From Opisthocomus hoazin (Eukaryota > Chordata > Aves > Opisthocomiformes > Opisthocomidae): 64,000 nt of DNA. Shown here in pieces: positions 25,179 through 36,642 of the stretch. Where the stretch lies: contig NC_134418.1 in the NCBI RefSeq assembly GCF_030867145.1, positions 50,753,682 to 50,817,681 of the forward strand, in the 5' to 3' direction. The position numbers and the translations under genes are program-made. Positions within the stretch are counted from its first letter, which is position 1, and each line of letters starts with the position of its first letter. The notes under the pieces were generated by a model, which saw only the letters and a program-made list of their open reading frames with translations, was not told where the DNA came from and made no database searches.

Positions 25179-28100
25179 TCATTTGCACAGATTTCCAAGC
25201 ACAATCCCTGTGAAGAGCATAACTCCTACAGTACGATTTGAAGCAAATTTCTTCCAACAGTCTTCAGGTTTGTCTATGTCCAACGTGTAAATCTGCAAAA
25301 GCATGGTATAACATTCTAGCATTATTATTCTACAGACGCATAAATATTTGATACATCAGAAAAAGACACTTCAAAAACTGAATCTCAAATTCTAAAGTCT
25401 ACCCTTACTTCCACAATAAACAGGAATACTCTGCGCTTACAAAGGACTCTGCGTAACTGGCAGATTTATTCAACATACAGCAGAAAAGTCAAGGATCACA
25501 TATGAACATGATTCCCGGATCCTCCCAATGAAGGACCATATAAACAGCCTGGATATTGGGTGCGTTTGGTTTGATATGTAAAAATGAAAAAGTATCTGTG
25601 CATGTAAATAAGTCTTTCTGAGATTTTCCTCAGGAGGCAGCCACCTAATTCTTTAATGGGAACTTTGAATAAAAGGAAAAGCCCTCAAACCTGCCTGCAC
25701 CTTTAAATCTCTGCTGCAAGGTGTTGCTGCGTGTTTCAGTAGAGACAAGGCACTGGAGACCCAGCAGTGAACCAGGCTAACTGGAACGGCACAGGAAGGT
25801 GCCCGGCCCTGCCTACTCACACAGGGCTGGTTTACTCCAGTCACTCCTAGCCATGTCCGTTCAATTCTCTTGCAGAACAGAACCGCGACACCTGCAACAA
25901 GAGCTAGAAGCAAGGCTTGCCCAGCTTGGCAGCTGTCTGCTGTGAGTGAGTCACAACTAAAGGTGAAAAAAACCCACATAGTGCAGCAAGAGCAAAGTTA
26001 CTGAAAAATATTTCCGGAAACAAAACTTGGTGCAAAAGTCTTGAGAAGGATGACAAGAGGAAATATTAAGCAAAACAAGTGAAAGGATTAATAGAAAAGT
26101 ACCCCCCAAAAAATCTCAAACCTTGCTATTCAGCGTCTGAAGAAGTCAAAACAGAACACATCCGACTAAAAGAAGTGAAACCTTCCCTGGGAAACCAGTT
26201 CCTCTGCCATCTGCAGTTGTACAGAGGCCAGGGCTGAGTTCTGACCAAATAATCTGAAACGTTGTTCACAAATTTCTAAGACATGGTGTTATCCACACCC
26301 TTAAAAACCTGCCAGTCCCTCCAGCACAAGGAACTGAAAACACTGAACTGACAAATAAAACCCAAAAGCAGCCAAGCCATGAGATATACCTTCAGAAATG
26401 CAAAGCAAATAAAAAGATGTTGTTTTTCTATCGGTGAACTTCTTGAGTGGGACAGAAGTTTGACATCTTCATGACCCAAACTCCTGTCTCAGGCACACAT
26501 TCAATGAACCAAGGAAAACGTACCCCTCATGCGGCTTACTCAGCTTTCTAAACTCAGTTAAGCACATGTTCAGAAATCTTGAACAAGAAGATAAGCATGA
26601 GAATGTTTAGGCAGAACTAATACTAAAATATTCACTCAAAAAGAAGCTACCCTGTGATACACAGAACAATGCTGCTCTTGTGAATTTGGCAATCTATGCT
26701 ACTGTTGTGCACTCTTCACCACTTACATTAAATCGGTCTGCATTCTCACTTATAAAAGCCCTCTCTGCAGGAAAGCAATTTCTATTTGTGCCAAAACTAC
26801 AACGTAAGAATTCTCTGACAATTCAAACTGTAGACGATTATGCAGTGGAATGCAGTACTCTTTCCCTCATAGATTTCCAAGCACAATTGCTACGAAAAGC
26901 AGTGGCTGACAAGTACCAAAATACACAAGTTTTCTCTTACTCAGAGGCATGTTTAATATCCATCACCTGCATGAGCTCCCCTCATTAAAGTTGTAGCATA
27001 AGTCTAATGTGCTTTAACAAGTTTCATGGGAACCACAGACTTCTCAGATCATCAATGGTTTTACTACTTGCAACACACAAACCTCTTTGCTATCACTCAC
27101 CTATCGAGACCAGAAATTAATTTTCATATAGACTGGCTCGTCACTGCAAGAATGGGCAACACAGTTGTTAGGATTCAGAAAGAACAGGGTAACAAGATCC
27201 CATCTGCTTCCTTTACTCACAAAGCTAATGTCTTTCTGTTAGTCATTAAAATTTCTAAACTAATACAAGACTGAACTGGATTGTTCTCTGCTATAAAGAG
27301 AACTGTGAATTAGAACTGTCAATTACCATAAAAGTATAATATTAACATCTGCTACAGGTGGTAGTGAAGAAGCCACAGACAATTTTGTTATACTGTCAGA
27401 TCCCAGACTGAACCTCCAGATCACCGTACTGAATAATGAGATATAAGATTGACCATCTCTGAGAGACAGAACATGCAACATTCATTTTCATATAGCTACT
27501 GTATAGCATGTCATAATAAAACATGTCATAAAAAAACAAAAAAAATAAAGCCTGCATGTGTCCTTGATGTTGTATACCATATGATCTTTTAAAGTAAGTG
27601 AATGATCATTATATACATCATTTGCAGTCTCAGATCATATGCAACAGACATAGGAAGAGCTACATATCAGAACAGTAAAAACTGCATCATCTTGCAGGAT
27701 ATTGAGGTAGATGTAGCTGCATCTGCTACTAGAAGCGAGAAGAAAATCATTCCCTTGAGATCACAGCTTAACACGAGGCAGTTCTTTTGCTTAGGAACAG
27801 ACTGAAAACTAGCGCTCTGCAGTCTGCGGACCACTGGAGGTCTCTTCAAACAAAAGGTCTTTAAAAGGTACTCTTGCTTCTCTTGAGCAAGCTTACTTTC
27901 TGAAGACTTCAGTTCCCTTTACAGGAATTGGGGTTTTTCTCAGTAGTTGGCGAATTGATCGGGGTTGAAAAGCACTCTGATGTCTTATCAAGAATCTCCA
28001 CATGAAAAAAGTATAAATAAATCCATCAAACCTGGTGCGCTAGGTGAGCCCCTATGGCAGCCACAGCTGAGTAATATGGGAACGTCTGGTTACAATTCAT

Positions 28101-31100
28101 TCCTGTCATGCACAAACTCAGGAGCATTACAAGGCTGAAGCCACTGAGCCACTGCTTCGTATCCTCCTTGAACTGCAGTGCTGTTGACTTCACACCGATA
28201 ACGATGTCGTCCCTCTTATCCTAGAATGAAAGGATGAATTAGCAAAAAATCCACAATCCAACTGCCACTTCATAAGGAAAATAAGAAGGGATGGCTTGCT
28301 TAAGTTTTCAATACTTCTTGTTAGGAACCCAGTTTAAGTGCATTCGTAGGTCCCTACATTAAAACTTAAATTAAAAGGCTTTTCCTTAGACTTGCTTTAG
28401 CAGCCAAGAGCTAATACCAATGTCAAAGTTATTGACACAGTGCAAATGCATAAGCACACAAACTGCATTACACTTTCAGCTTCCCACCTGACACGGAAAA
28501 CATTTGCAAACAGCAATAAAAAGTGCAAGGGTTGGGCTTTCTTTGGTGCTGTTTTAGCTCAGCTGAGGGTGAAGAACTGCAACAGGTTAGTACTGCTGTT
28601 TGACAACAAAGTTGTAAATTAAACACACAAACATATACAGATATCTAAAATTTCCTGCTGTTACTCTACCTGATGTGCGTAAATGGTATCGTATACCAGC
28701 GTCCACATTACTCCAGCTAAGTACAAGGGCAAACACACAGACCACTCACATGACCCTCTGATGGCAGACCAGCCAAGAAGGGCTCCCCAGTTAAATGTAA
28801 GTCCTAAAAACATAAAGACAGTAAAAAAACAGAAAAAAGTTACAAGGTTGCCAGGAGCAATCTAAATTACATGTACAGAACTAAAAATTACTTGTTTAAG
28901 TGTATATCATATCAGCAGCTTTTTGTACAATATTGCCGTCTCTGTTTTTCTACCACTTAATTTCAGGCATGTAATAAATACAAGTAATTTGACCTTAAAT
29001 ACTCTGGACATACAAGGAGAAATACGTGTAGCCCTGTATGTTTCCCCAACTAAAACTTGATTTCATTAGCATAGGGAAGCACTTGCACAGAACTATTCCA
29101 GTGTACTCAAACAACTCAAATTTTAACTCTGAAGTTAAAATGCTTAGATGCCAGTGTAACAAAAGATGTCAGTGTAACTGACTGCAAAAGAGTGCACAGC
29201 AGCCAACTATGGTGCTCCAAGGCTGAAAATGACAATTTTGGCTGAAAAAGTTGAAGGCAGCTGGAATGCGAAGGCCAAAATACAAAGATATGTTTGCTCA
29301 ACCTGAAATACAAGCACCATCAGTTTCTGCAGGAGTTTAGAGGCTGAAGACTGAAATGCAGGACAACTACATGTTTAAGAAATGTTTCGAGATAACCCTA
29401 AAGCTGATTCTCAAATGACAAATACTTATTTTCTCCCTCCCTTCACTCCATCAAAATAAGGAACTGATTTTTAACAAAAAAAACCCCAAACCCAAATATC
29501 AACTCTTCTACGTGTTACAAATTGTTTAAGAAGCTTCTGGCACAACAGAACTTTGTCTATAAGGTATTTTTATTTTAATACAAAGTTATAAAAAAATCAG
29601 ATCGCTGAAGTTCAATTACTAATTTGTAAAACACCCCAAAAACTACATCTGAAGACAAAAATATTAAAAATATTTCCAGCTCACCTAGAACTAACTGTGG
29701 CCAATATGTTATTCTCTTCATCAGAGGGTAGGTGACCACAAGAGACAAAGAGGCTGCTCCCAGAACAATACTGTAAAAGGTACCAAGACGTTTATTGTTT
29801 GCCAGTCTAGATCACAAGATATGGTGCAGCATTACAGGAGCTGTACACAGTACTGAACTAATTCTTTTACCTTCAGATACAATTCCATGACTAATAACCT
29901 CCTCCCTCTGCCCCCAACACCTTTTCTACTGAAAATCTCAGTAACACCGTGACTCCAGACCCGGAATCAAATTTCAAAAAACAAAAGATAACTTATACAT
30001 TACCTATAGTAATTCAGACACAGAAGCACACAAAGTGCCAAACTAAGCTGTCCCCCAAGAAAAACGAAGGACTGAAAAGTGGAGATATCTCCAGCTGCCA
30101 GGGGCCTACTTGCTGTCCTTGCAACCTAAAAATGGAAATAATAGTATTAACCCAACGTAACACATTCCAACATGTCTTAAAAGTCACACCAATTGGCATA
30201 TATGCGGAAAAATAAACAGAAATAGGGCACAGAATGTATGAGACGGGGTTCCTTCAATGACGCAAACCTAGCGTATCATCACGGACATGAGCTGCATTCC
30301 TCAGCAGCAGCGCTTATAATAGAAGCATGCAGGCTTTAAAAACTAGAGCAGAAATAAAGTGCCACTTGTGTGCAATGTGGCTGATTAGAAACACTGCAGA
30401 CATCTTATATATGAATTTTACTACTTCGGTGAAAAAAAAAAAATCAGACTTAAAAAGTTGTGAGCTAACTATCCCAATTTCGAGCAGCATTTCTGTGCTT
30501 AAACGCTTGAAAGTGATTACCATGTAAATATTGTAAAGATGCAGGGCTTCTCTAGTTGTTAATAATCTCCGAACCCTAAACCACCCAAAGCTGCCACCAA
30601 ACCTGTACTGACTCATTGCCTTCCCAACAGCACAACAATGCTGTAAGAAGAACTTCACGTCAGATTGGCTCATTACCCTGTCTCTTGCCATCACCGAAAC
30701 CCAAACCCCCAAACCAGAGGAACAATCTAAGCAGAGGAAACAGCACAAGCAGCGATGCATGGCCAGGATACTCCCCTCCAAGCCTGCACCTGGGCACATT
30801 TCAACATCTGACACTAGGCTCTGCCTTTTGCTTATTTCCCTCTTCTGAACAGAAGGGAGATGAAAAATACAACATAACAGAAGAGGATTAGCTCAGAGTT
30901 GGGCATGATACTCTTAACAGCCGTTCTCATGGTGAGATTAACAATACTTTAGGAAACCTTGCTCCTGAAAATAATAAAAAAAAAATAATAAAAAATTTCT
31001 CAACCCGGAGTGCTATGCCAGCAAGGAACTGCTGGCGATGCTGGGAGACCAGCGGACACATACTCGGTTAATTAACCAGCAATTCACTTCCCTGGGTCTC

Positions 31101-31784
31101 TGCAAGCCCACGGGGGCTTCTCTACCTTTCTGTCATAGTCGCGATCCCACATGTCGTTGACCGTGCAGCCGGCTCCGCGCATGAGCACCGCGCCGACGCC
31201 GAACAGGGACAGCGTGCGCCAGTCCGGCAGGCAGCCCGGCTCGGCCGCCAAGCCGATGCTCCAGGCGCACGGCAGGTACAGCAGCCACGTCCCTGGGGGG
31301 AGACAACGCCGGCGGGCGAGCTGAGGCGGGGGGCGAGGCGCGGCGCGGCAGGGCGGCGGCTCGTAGCGCAGTAACGGCACTGCCCGGCAGGAACGGGCCG
31401 CTGGCGAGGGCGGCGGGGGCCAGGGAGGGGAGTTACGGCCGCCGGCCCCGGCTCCCCCCCGCGCCCCGGCCGCCCCTCGGGGCTGGCACCCGCCCACCTT
31501 GACCCGCAGCGGCCGCCCCAGCCCCGCGCGTCGCCATGGTTGCCGCGTCGCCACGGCGGCGCGCCGCCCCGCTCACCGGCGGGCTGGTGCAGCCGCATGA
31601 GGCGGAGGTAGGGCCGCAGCGGGCCCGGCGCGGCGCGCACCAGCTCGGCCGCCGAAAAGCTGAGGGGCCGCGGGGCTCCCGGCGGCGCGGAGAGGTGGCG
31701 CAGCGGCGGGGGGGCAGCGAGGGGCAGGCGGGCGGCGCGGAGGCCGGGCGCGCCCCGACAGAGTCGCGCCAAGAGCGCCGCCAT
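25179..31784 (-). CDS. COQ2: 4-hydroxybenzoate polyprenyltransferase, mitochondrial
   Basis: Seven coding exons on the minus strand: 31784-31577, 31292-31126, 30125-30004, 29770-29685, 28803-28670, 28220-28032 and 25292-25179. They join in frame to 339 aa. The enzyme attaches the polyprenyl chain to 4-hydroxybenzoate in ubiquinone synthesis, in the inner mitochondrial membrane. Seen: an Arg/Ala/Leu-rich N-terminal targeting peptide, the first Asp-rich motif NDMWDRDYD at about residues 115-123, the second DTIYAHQDKRDD at about 233-244, and many hydrophobic helices. Similarity to human COQ2 is high throughout ([26 protein letters not shown]…GIVLGNL). The start has a good Kozak context (AAGATGG). 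The C-terminus is short, ending GNLCK, whereas human has a longer charged tail. No breaks. Confidence 0.96.
26859..26900 (-). other. COQ2 last-exon-like segment in intron 6
   Basis: A 17-base exact match (26871-26887 versus 25189-25205) to the end of COQ2 exon 7. On the minus strand it reads [11 protein letters not shown] then stop, compared with [14 protein letters not shown] in the real exon. The 15 bases upstream also match at about 10 positions. A weak acceptor (CTTGTCAG) would put it in the right phase after exon 6. It may be a decayed exon duplicate or an alternative last exon, or chance. Confidence 0.35.
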
Positions 31785-32150
31785 CTTGCCGCCGGGTGTG
31801 GCGGTGTCACGCGGTGTGACGCTGCGCCGCACATGCGCAGCGCCCCCCTACTTCCCCTCCTCCCCCTCCGAGGGAGCCGGGGACGGGGCTGCGCGTCCCC
31901 ACGCCCGGGTCCCCGGGGCGTGTGTGGACTGGAGCTTCCCGGGAATCGAAACTGCGGGTCAGGCCGGGCGGAGCCCCCCCCCCGGTGCTGGAGCGGGCGT
32001 TTCCCCGTAGGCCCGGCAGGAAGCGGTGTGGAAGCGGAGGGCGACAGCCAGGCCTGCTGGCAGGGGGTGTGAGGGAGGCTGGAGCCGCGCACGCCGTCGG
32101 CTCCGGGCAGTGAGCGCTGACAGAGCACCCGGGCGGGACCGGTGGCGAAA
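31100..32150. promoter_or_regulatory. CpG island at COQ2 start
   Basis: Very GC- and CpG-rich, covering COQ2 exons 1-2 and about 350 bp upstream, with no TATA box near the start codon: a housekeeping promoter. The island continues rightwards and could drive a divergent transcript; a plus-strand AATAAA follows at about 32358. No coding exon is evident on that side. Confidence 0.75.
31776..31788 (-). promoter_or_regulatory. YY1-type motif over COQ2 start codon
   Basis: Minus-strand CAAGATGGCGGCG contains the AAGATGGCGGC core known for YY1 sites, which often sit just downstream of the transcription start in nuclear genes for mitochondrial proteins. The ATG of the motif is the COQ2 start codon. 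Confidence 0.55.
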
Positions 32151-33144
32151 CAACAGGGTGCGCAGGTTTAAGCGGTGGTCGTTAGTTAGTGTGCCTCGGC
32201 ACCTCGCTGGCAGCACGTGTGCTGATTTCACGGCTGAATTTCTTCAGAGTCTTCGTCCTGTTTGTTGAAATCCCGTAGGTGACTGTGTATTGTCGAGACA
32301 TGCGTGTTCGTGTGTCAGCATATGTCTCGTCTCCCAAAGCTTTCCAGACTGTAGTTAATAAAAATTTATTATTTCATAAACGGCCTTCGGATCTCTGTTC
32401 TCATTCACTCGGTTCTTGAACCATCTTTATTGCATAAACTGGGGAGAGAGGGGAGCTTTGGACAGAACCATAAAAACTTCATCTTGCATAGCATGGTACC
32501 AGTGAAAAAATGTCCCCACATTTGCTGCTGAAACATTTCTTGGAGAATTCAGTGTCCCTGTAGTGTGTAACTTCTGTCTCGTTCCACACTTCTTTCAGCT
32601 TGAGCAACGGACGCACTGATGAAAAACAGAGGAAACCATTCTGAAGTTTTAATTTCCCAGAATGTTGACTACCAGGAGGAAGTAAAAAAAACATGATGTA
32701 GAAGTGACTTTCACATTTTTCCATTCTCTGTTTTAATGAGCAGTACTCCGCAGCAGTAAAACGATATGCACAGGACCATAAAAGAAACAGTCACTCAAAT
32801 CTGATTAAGTTTGACCAATGTATTTTTATGTGACCTTGGCTCTGTTTCAGGCTGACGGGTCCGTCATCGTTTATTCAGGTACATGGACAAGTGCCCGAGG
32901 CGTGTTCCAACAGTGCATCCTGGAGGGCCGCGAGTGAGTCCCCGGCAACGTGTGCCCACAGCCTTCCTGCCTGCTGTGTCCGTAGGAGCTCCAGTACGCT
33001 GATTTTCACTGGGTGGGTGCTCCTGTGTAGACACTGTGGGCGGGGTTTTTTATGTGTGGTGTGGTGAGCAAGCCCTGGACCATCTGCAGACAATTTTTAA
33101 GGAGCTCGTGAAAGTAAGGCAGAAAAGCAAATTTATTGTCACTA

Positions 33145-33212
33145 GATTTGAGGGTTGGACTAGATGACCCACAGAGGTCCCTTCCAACCCCTACTATTCT
33201 GTGATTCTGTGA
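33145..33212 (+). mobile_element. CR1 tail fragment
   Basis: Short plus-strand CR1 3' end: GGTTGGACTAGATGACC, then CCTTCCAACCCCTACTATTCTGTGATTCTGTG (given in two parts here: block 33154-33170 and tail 33179-33212). Confidence 0.85.
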
Positions 33213-33219
33213 CTTATAT

Positions 33220-34083
33220 TCATTATATGTGGGCTGGCCCCTCACTGAAAAAAAAAAAAAAATCTAGGGAATAGCACATTTCAGACTTTGAAATATCACC
33301 AAAAGCTATTAAGACCCCACTGTCTGGTTTGACTCAAATCCGAGTTGATGGTCAAATTGCCTGTGATTCTAAGGAGATTATCAGTTTCCTTCTTTTCACA
33401 TACATTAAATGATTCCCTATACAAAGGTGTTGTGACACAACCTACTCCACCTTCCAGGAAGTAATCTACAGTAAACCCAAGGTGAGTAATCCAAGCTCCA
33501 GAGTCAAAAATGCAAACATAAATTGGAACATGCCCAAGACATAATCGTCATTCCTGCTCTCAGATAAGTGTGTGTGTCTCTCTCTCTCTATATATATTTT
33601 GACATTCAAGGTCGAGACCTCAAGGTTTACAACATTCATGGAGGAAAAAAAAGCCCTAGAGATAAGGTCCTGTGAGGCGGTGTTCGCCTCTGGTTCTGAC
33701 CGTACCTGTCTCGGTGTGCTGGGATCCGGCATGCTGTTTCCTACACTCCTCTCCCTCCTGCTTTGTACAGAGCTGACAGTAGCTATCATCTTAATACACA
33801 ACACTTTGTAAAGAGAAGTCATCTGGGGCTGTTTTAAGTTGAAAGCGTTTACGCAAGTTGTAAATCATACCTCCCACCACCATATAAAGAACCAGGCTCA
33901 GAGGAGATGTGACTGGGAGGTGCAGCCAGAGCAGGTGCTGTCTGCATGCCCAAACTTCCCTGTACTCCTCTGAGTAGTTCCTGCGTGCCGATCATCACCC
34001 TGTGTGTTGTGTCTGAGTCAAACAGTGGTGTGGAGGGCTTCTGAGCTGCTGGTCAACTGCAATTGAAACACCAACCTGGATAC
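33220..34083. other. COQ2-HPSE intergenic, nothing recognised
   Basis: No gene, only an A-run near 33248 and a short CT/AT microsatellite at about 33570-33600. Confidence 0.4.
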
Positions 34084-34088
34084 GCTTT

Positions 34089-34706
34089 TGTCCTGGTTTC
34101 GGCTGGGACAGAGTTAATTATCTTCTCAGTAGCTGCTGTGTTTTGGATTTAGTGTGAGCAGAATATTGATAATAAACTGCTGTGTTTAGTTGTTGTTGAG
34201 AAATCAAGGACTTCTCTCCAGTTTCCAATGTCTGGCTAATCGGCAGGTGTGCAGGAGCTGGGAGGGAGCGCAGCCAGGCAGCTAGCCCAAGCTGGCCAAT
34301 GGAAATAATCCATACCATGGGCATCATGCTCAGTATATAAATGGGGGCTGGCCGCAGGGCAGGAACACCTGTTTCCAGGAGTTTGAACTTTTCCGTGAGT
34401 TTGGCTGTTCTGTGGGTTTGGTGAGCTCTGTGAAATCCGCGAGTTCCACTGTTGCTGCTCAGGGATAGGCTGTGCAATTGGTTGTCGGGCAGTGAGGAAC
34501 ATGGTATTGTGTGTCGCTTGTTTTGCATATTCTTTATTATTTCTGTTTCCTTTGTTGTCTAATTATTAAACTGTCTTTATCTCAACCCACGAGTTTTACT
34601 TTTTGTCCATTCTCCTCCCCATCTCACTGGGGGGGGGGGGGGAAGGGAGGGGTGAGTGAGCGGCTGTCTGGTTCTTGGTTGCCGGCTGCCGGGTTAAACC
34701 ATGACA
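34089..34706 (+). mobile_element. Solo LTR (TGTCCTGGTTT family)
   Basis: 618 bp, starting TGTCCTGGTTTCGGCTGGGA and ending GGTTAAACCATGACA, with a perfect 5-bp target duplication GCTTT (34084-34088 and 34707-34711). A run of 14 G lies at 34629-34642. Same family as the copies at 22953 and 53009; the longest of the three. Confidence 0.92.
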
Positions 34707-34711
34707 GCTTT

Positions 34712-36642
34712 CTGTCAGTTTTTATTTACTTGGATACTCTTCCTGGGAATCATACAAAGTACAGGTGATATATGACCAGAAGAAATCTAGGGAGTTTCGT
34801 GACATCAGTATGCCAAAAAGGAGTCTTACAAAAAAGGAAGATTGCCAAAAGCTAGTATAAATCACTTTAATTAAAATATTCAAATATAAAAGTCACAAGC
34901 ATTGGAATAAACAAAACTGTTAGAAAAGTTCTAAAGAGAATCTACCAGGCAAACAATAACTTTGATGTCTTAGTTGTAACTTATGTTATTATAATAATAA
35001 CATATTATTAACTTTATGTTGGCCGTATGTAAGACTTTCCACTCTACTTTATGCTCTCTTTACTTCTTTTATTGAACTTCGATAAGCCTTCCTTATTCTC
35101 ATTTCTGATCTATATTACCCCTGATACATAACCCTTCACAGAATACGTCTGTGCTGTGAATGCAAACACTCCTTTGACACCATTTTTCATCACAGCTTCA
35201 AAAGTACCTGTTTTTAAAGTCTTCTCATTAGAAACGGTCCTCTCCCCCCCCCGCCCTGCATTGAAACCCCATGTAGCTGGTAGCACCCCTTTAAACCTTA
35301 GAAAGGGAAATACAGTAGAATAGTGGTGGTGTTTAGCCCTGTTGTGCTCAAAATGTCATAAGACGTTGACGGTGGCATGGATTGTGTGTCTTCAATAAAA
35401 GTAGATGCAAATAAACACATGTAGGAGACCACAGGTATTCACTGAGGCGTTTTGCTGCCCTGCAGACCGGCAGCCCATGTGCCTGAGAAAAGCGGCCAGC
35501 AGCACACCGAACCACAGCAAGGTGCACACGGGGAAGGCACGGCCGGGGATAAAAGGCACGGCCATTGCAGATTTCTGGCCAAAATGGCTGTTTACCCTGC
35601 AGAAGGGATGTCACCCTGGGCAGCCAGGTTTGTCTCCAGGATGCTGTAAGGCCACTGACGTCCCTCTGATCATTGAGGGGTGGGTGGTTTGCTCCATCTC
35701 TTTACTCTTCTGCTTCCTCGATGACAGGAGAGATCTGAGCGAGTTAGGGAGCGTAAAGCAGAGCTTCACCTGCAGATAGGTTCAGGGAAGTCCTTTCCAG
35801 CCCAACCGCCTCCAGAGTGGTGAAAGTTGAGGAGCTGTGAGCCCTCACTGTGTAGCCCACTGACCACGGAGGGTTTACCGAGGTGCTAGTGGGGTTCTCT
35901 CCTTTCTTCCCGGGGATGAAGTATGTGAGGGCAGAGGTAGACCACCCTGCAGGAACCGCCTGCATTTCGTGTGTCGAAAACCCATCTTTGGCAAGCATGT
36001 GGCCACAGCTCCATCTTGTGACTGAACTTTCCTAGCTTGGGAAAAATGTGTGGTGCTGCCCCAAATCCTACGGAGGACCTGGTTTCTCAGCAAGGCGTTT
36101 TCCCCTGCAGGCACCCCGACCTCGGTTTGCTTTGTGTGTCCCCGCTTTCCACCCCAAAATGCCCTCAGCAACCACAACCCCTCCTCAGGCTTCATCACAT
36201 GGTGCAGGCAAAATCACAGCTGTACAGCTAAAATGAAAACCCTGCTCATCCTTTCTGAAGGCAAGCTTTTGAAGAAACTGCTCCAAGAGCCATGCTTGCA
36301 GGAGCGAGAGGGGAGGTTGCAGCTCCCAGCTGGCAGAGCCCCAAGGGCAGTGTGAGAAGCTGACGCAGCTCTGGGACACCCTGCTCAAGCAGTGACCCAG
36401 GCTGGACCTGCTTGGGCTTGCTCTACCTGAATAATTCTCCCGGGAGCTTAATGAGCATCTTTCACATCCATCTTACCTAGTGGGAGCTCATGTCTTCCCC
36501 GGCCCACACATCGTACCAGTGCCGCTACATTTGCATCCCTTGCTAGAATTAAATCTCATGGTAGAAACATGAATTTCTAGGATTAAACTTCCCTGCTAGC
36601 CAAGTGCTTTACATTTATCCTGCATGTGTGTATATTAACCAT
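34712..36642. other. COQ2-HPSE intergenic / HPSE 3' UTR, nothing recognised
   Basis: I find no gene or clear repeat. A canonical HPSE poly(A) signal was not found close to the stop codon. Confidence 0.4.

Noticed and set aside
31433-32128. Long open frames on both strands around COQ2 exon 1
   Set aside because: CpG-island composition; the true exon is defined by COQ2 homology and splice sites.
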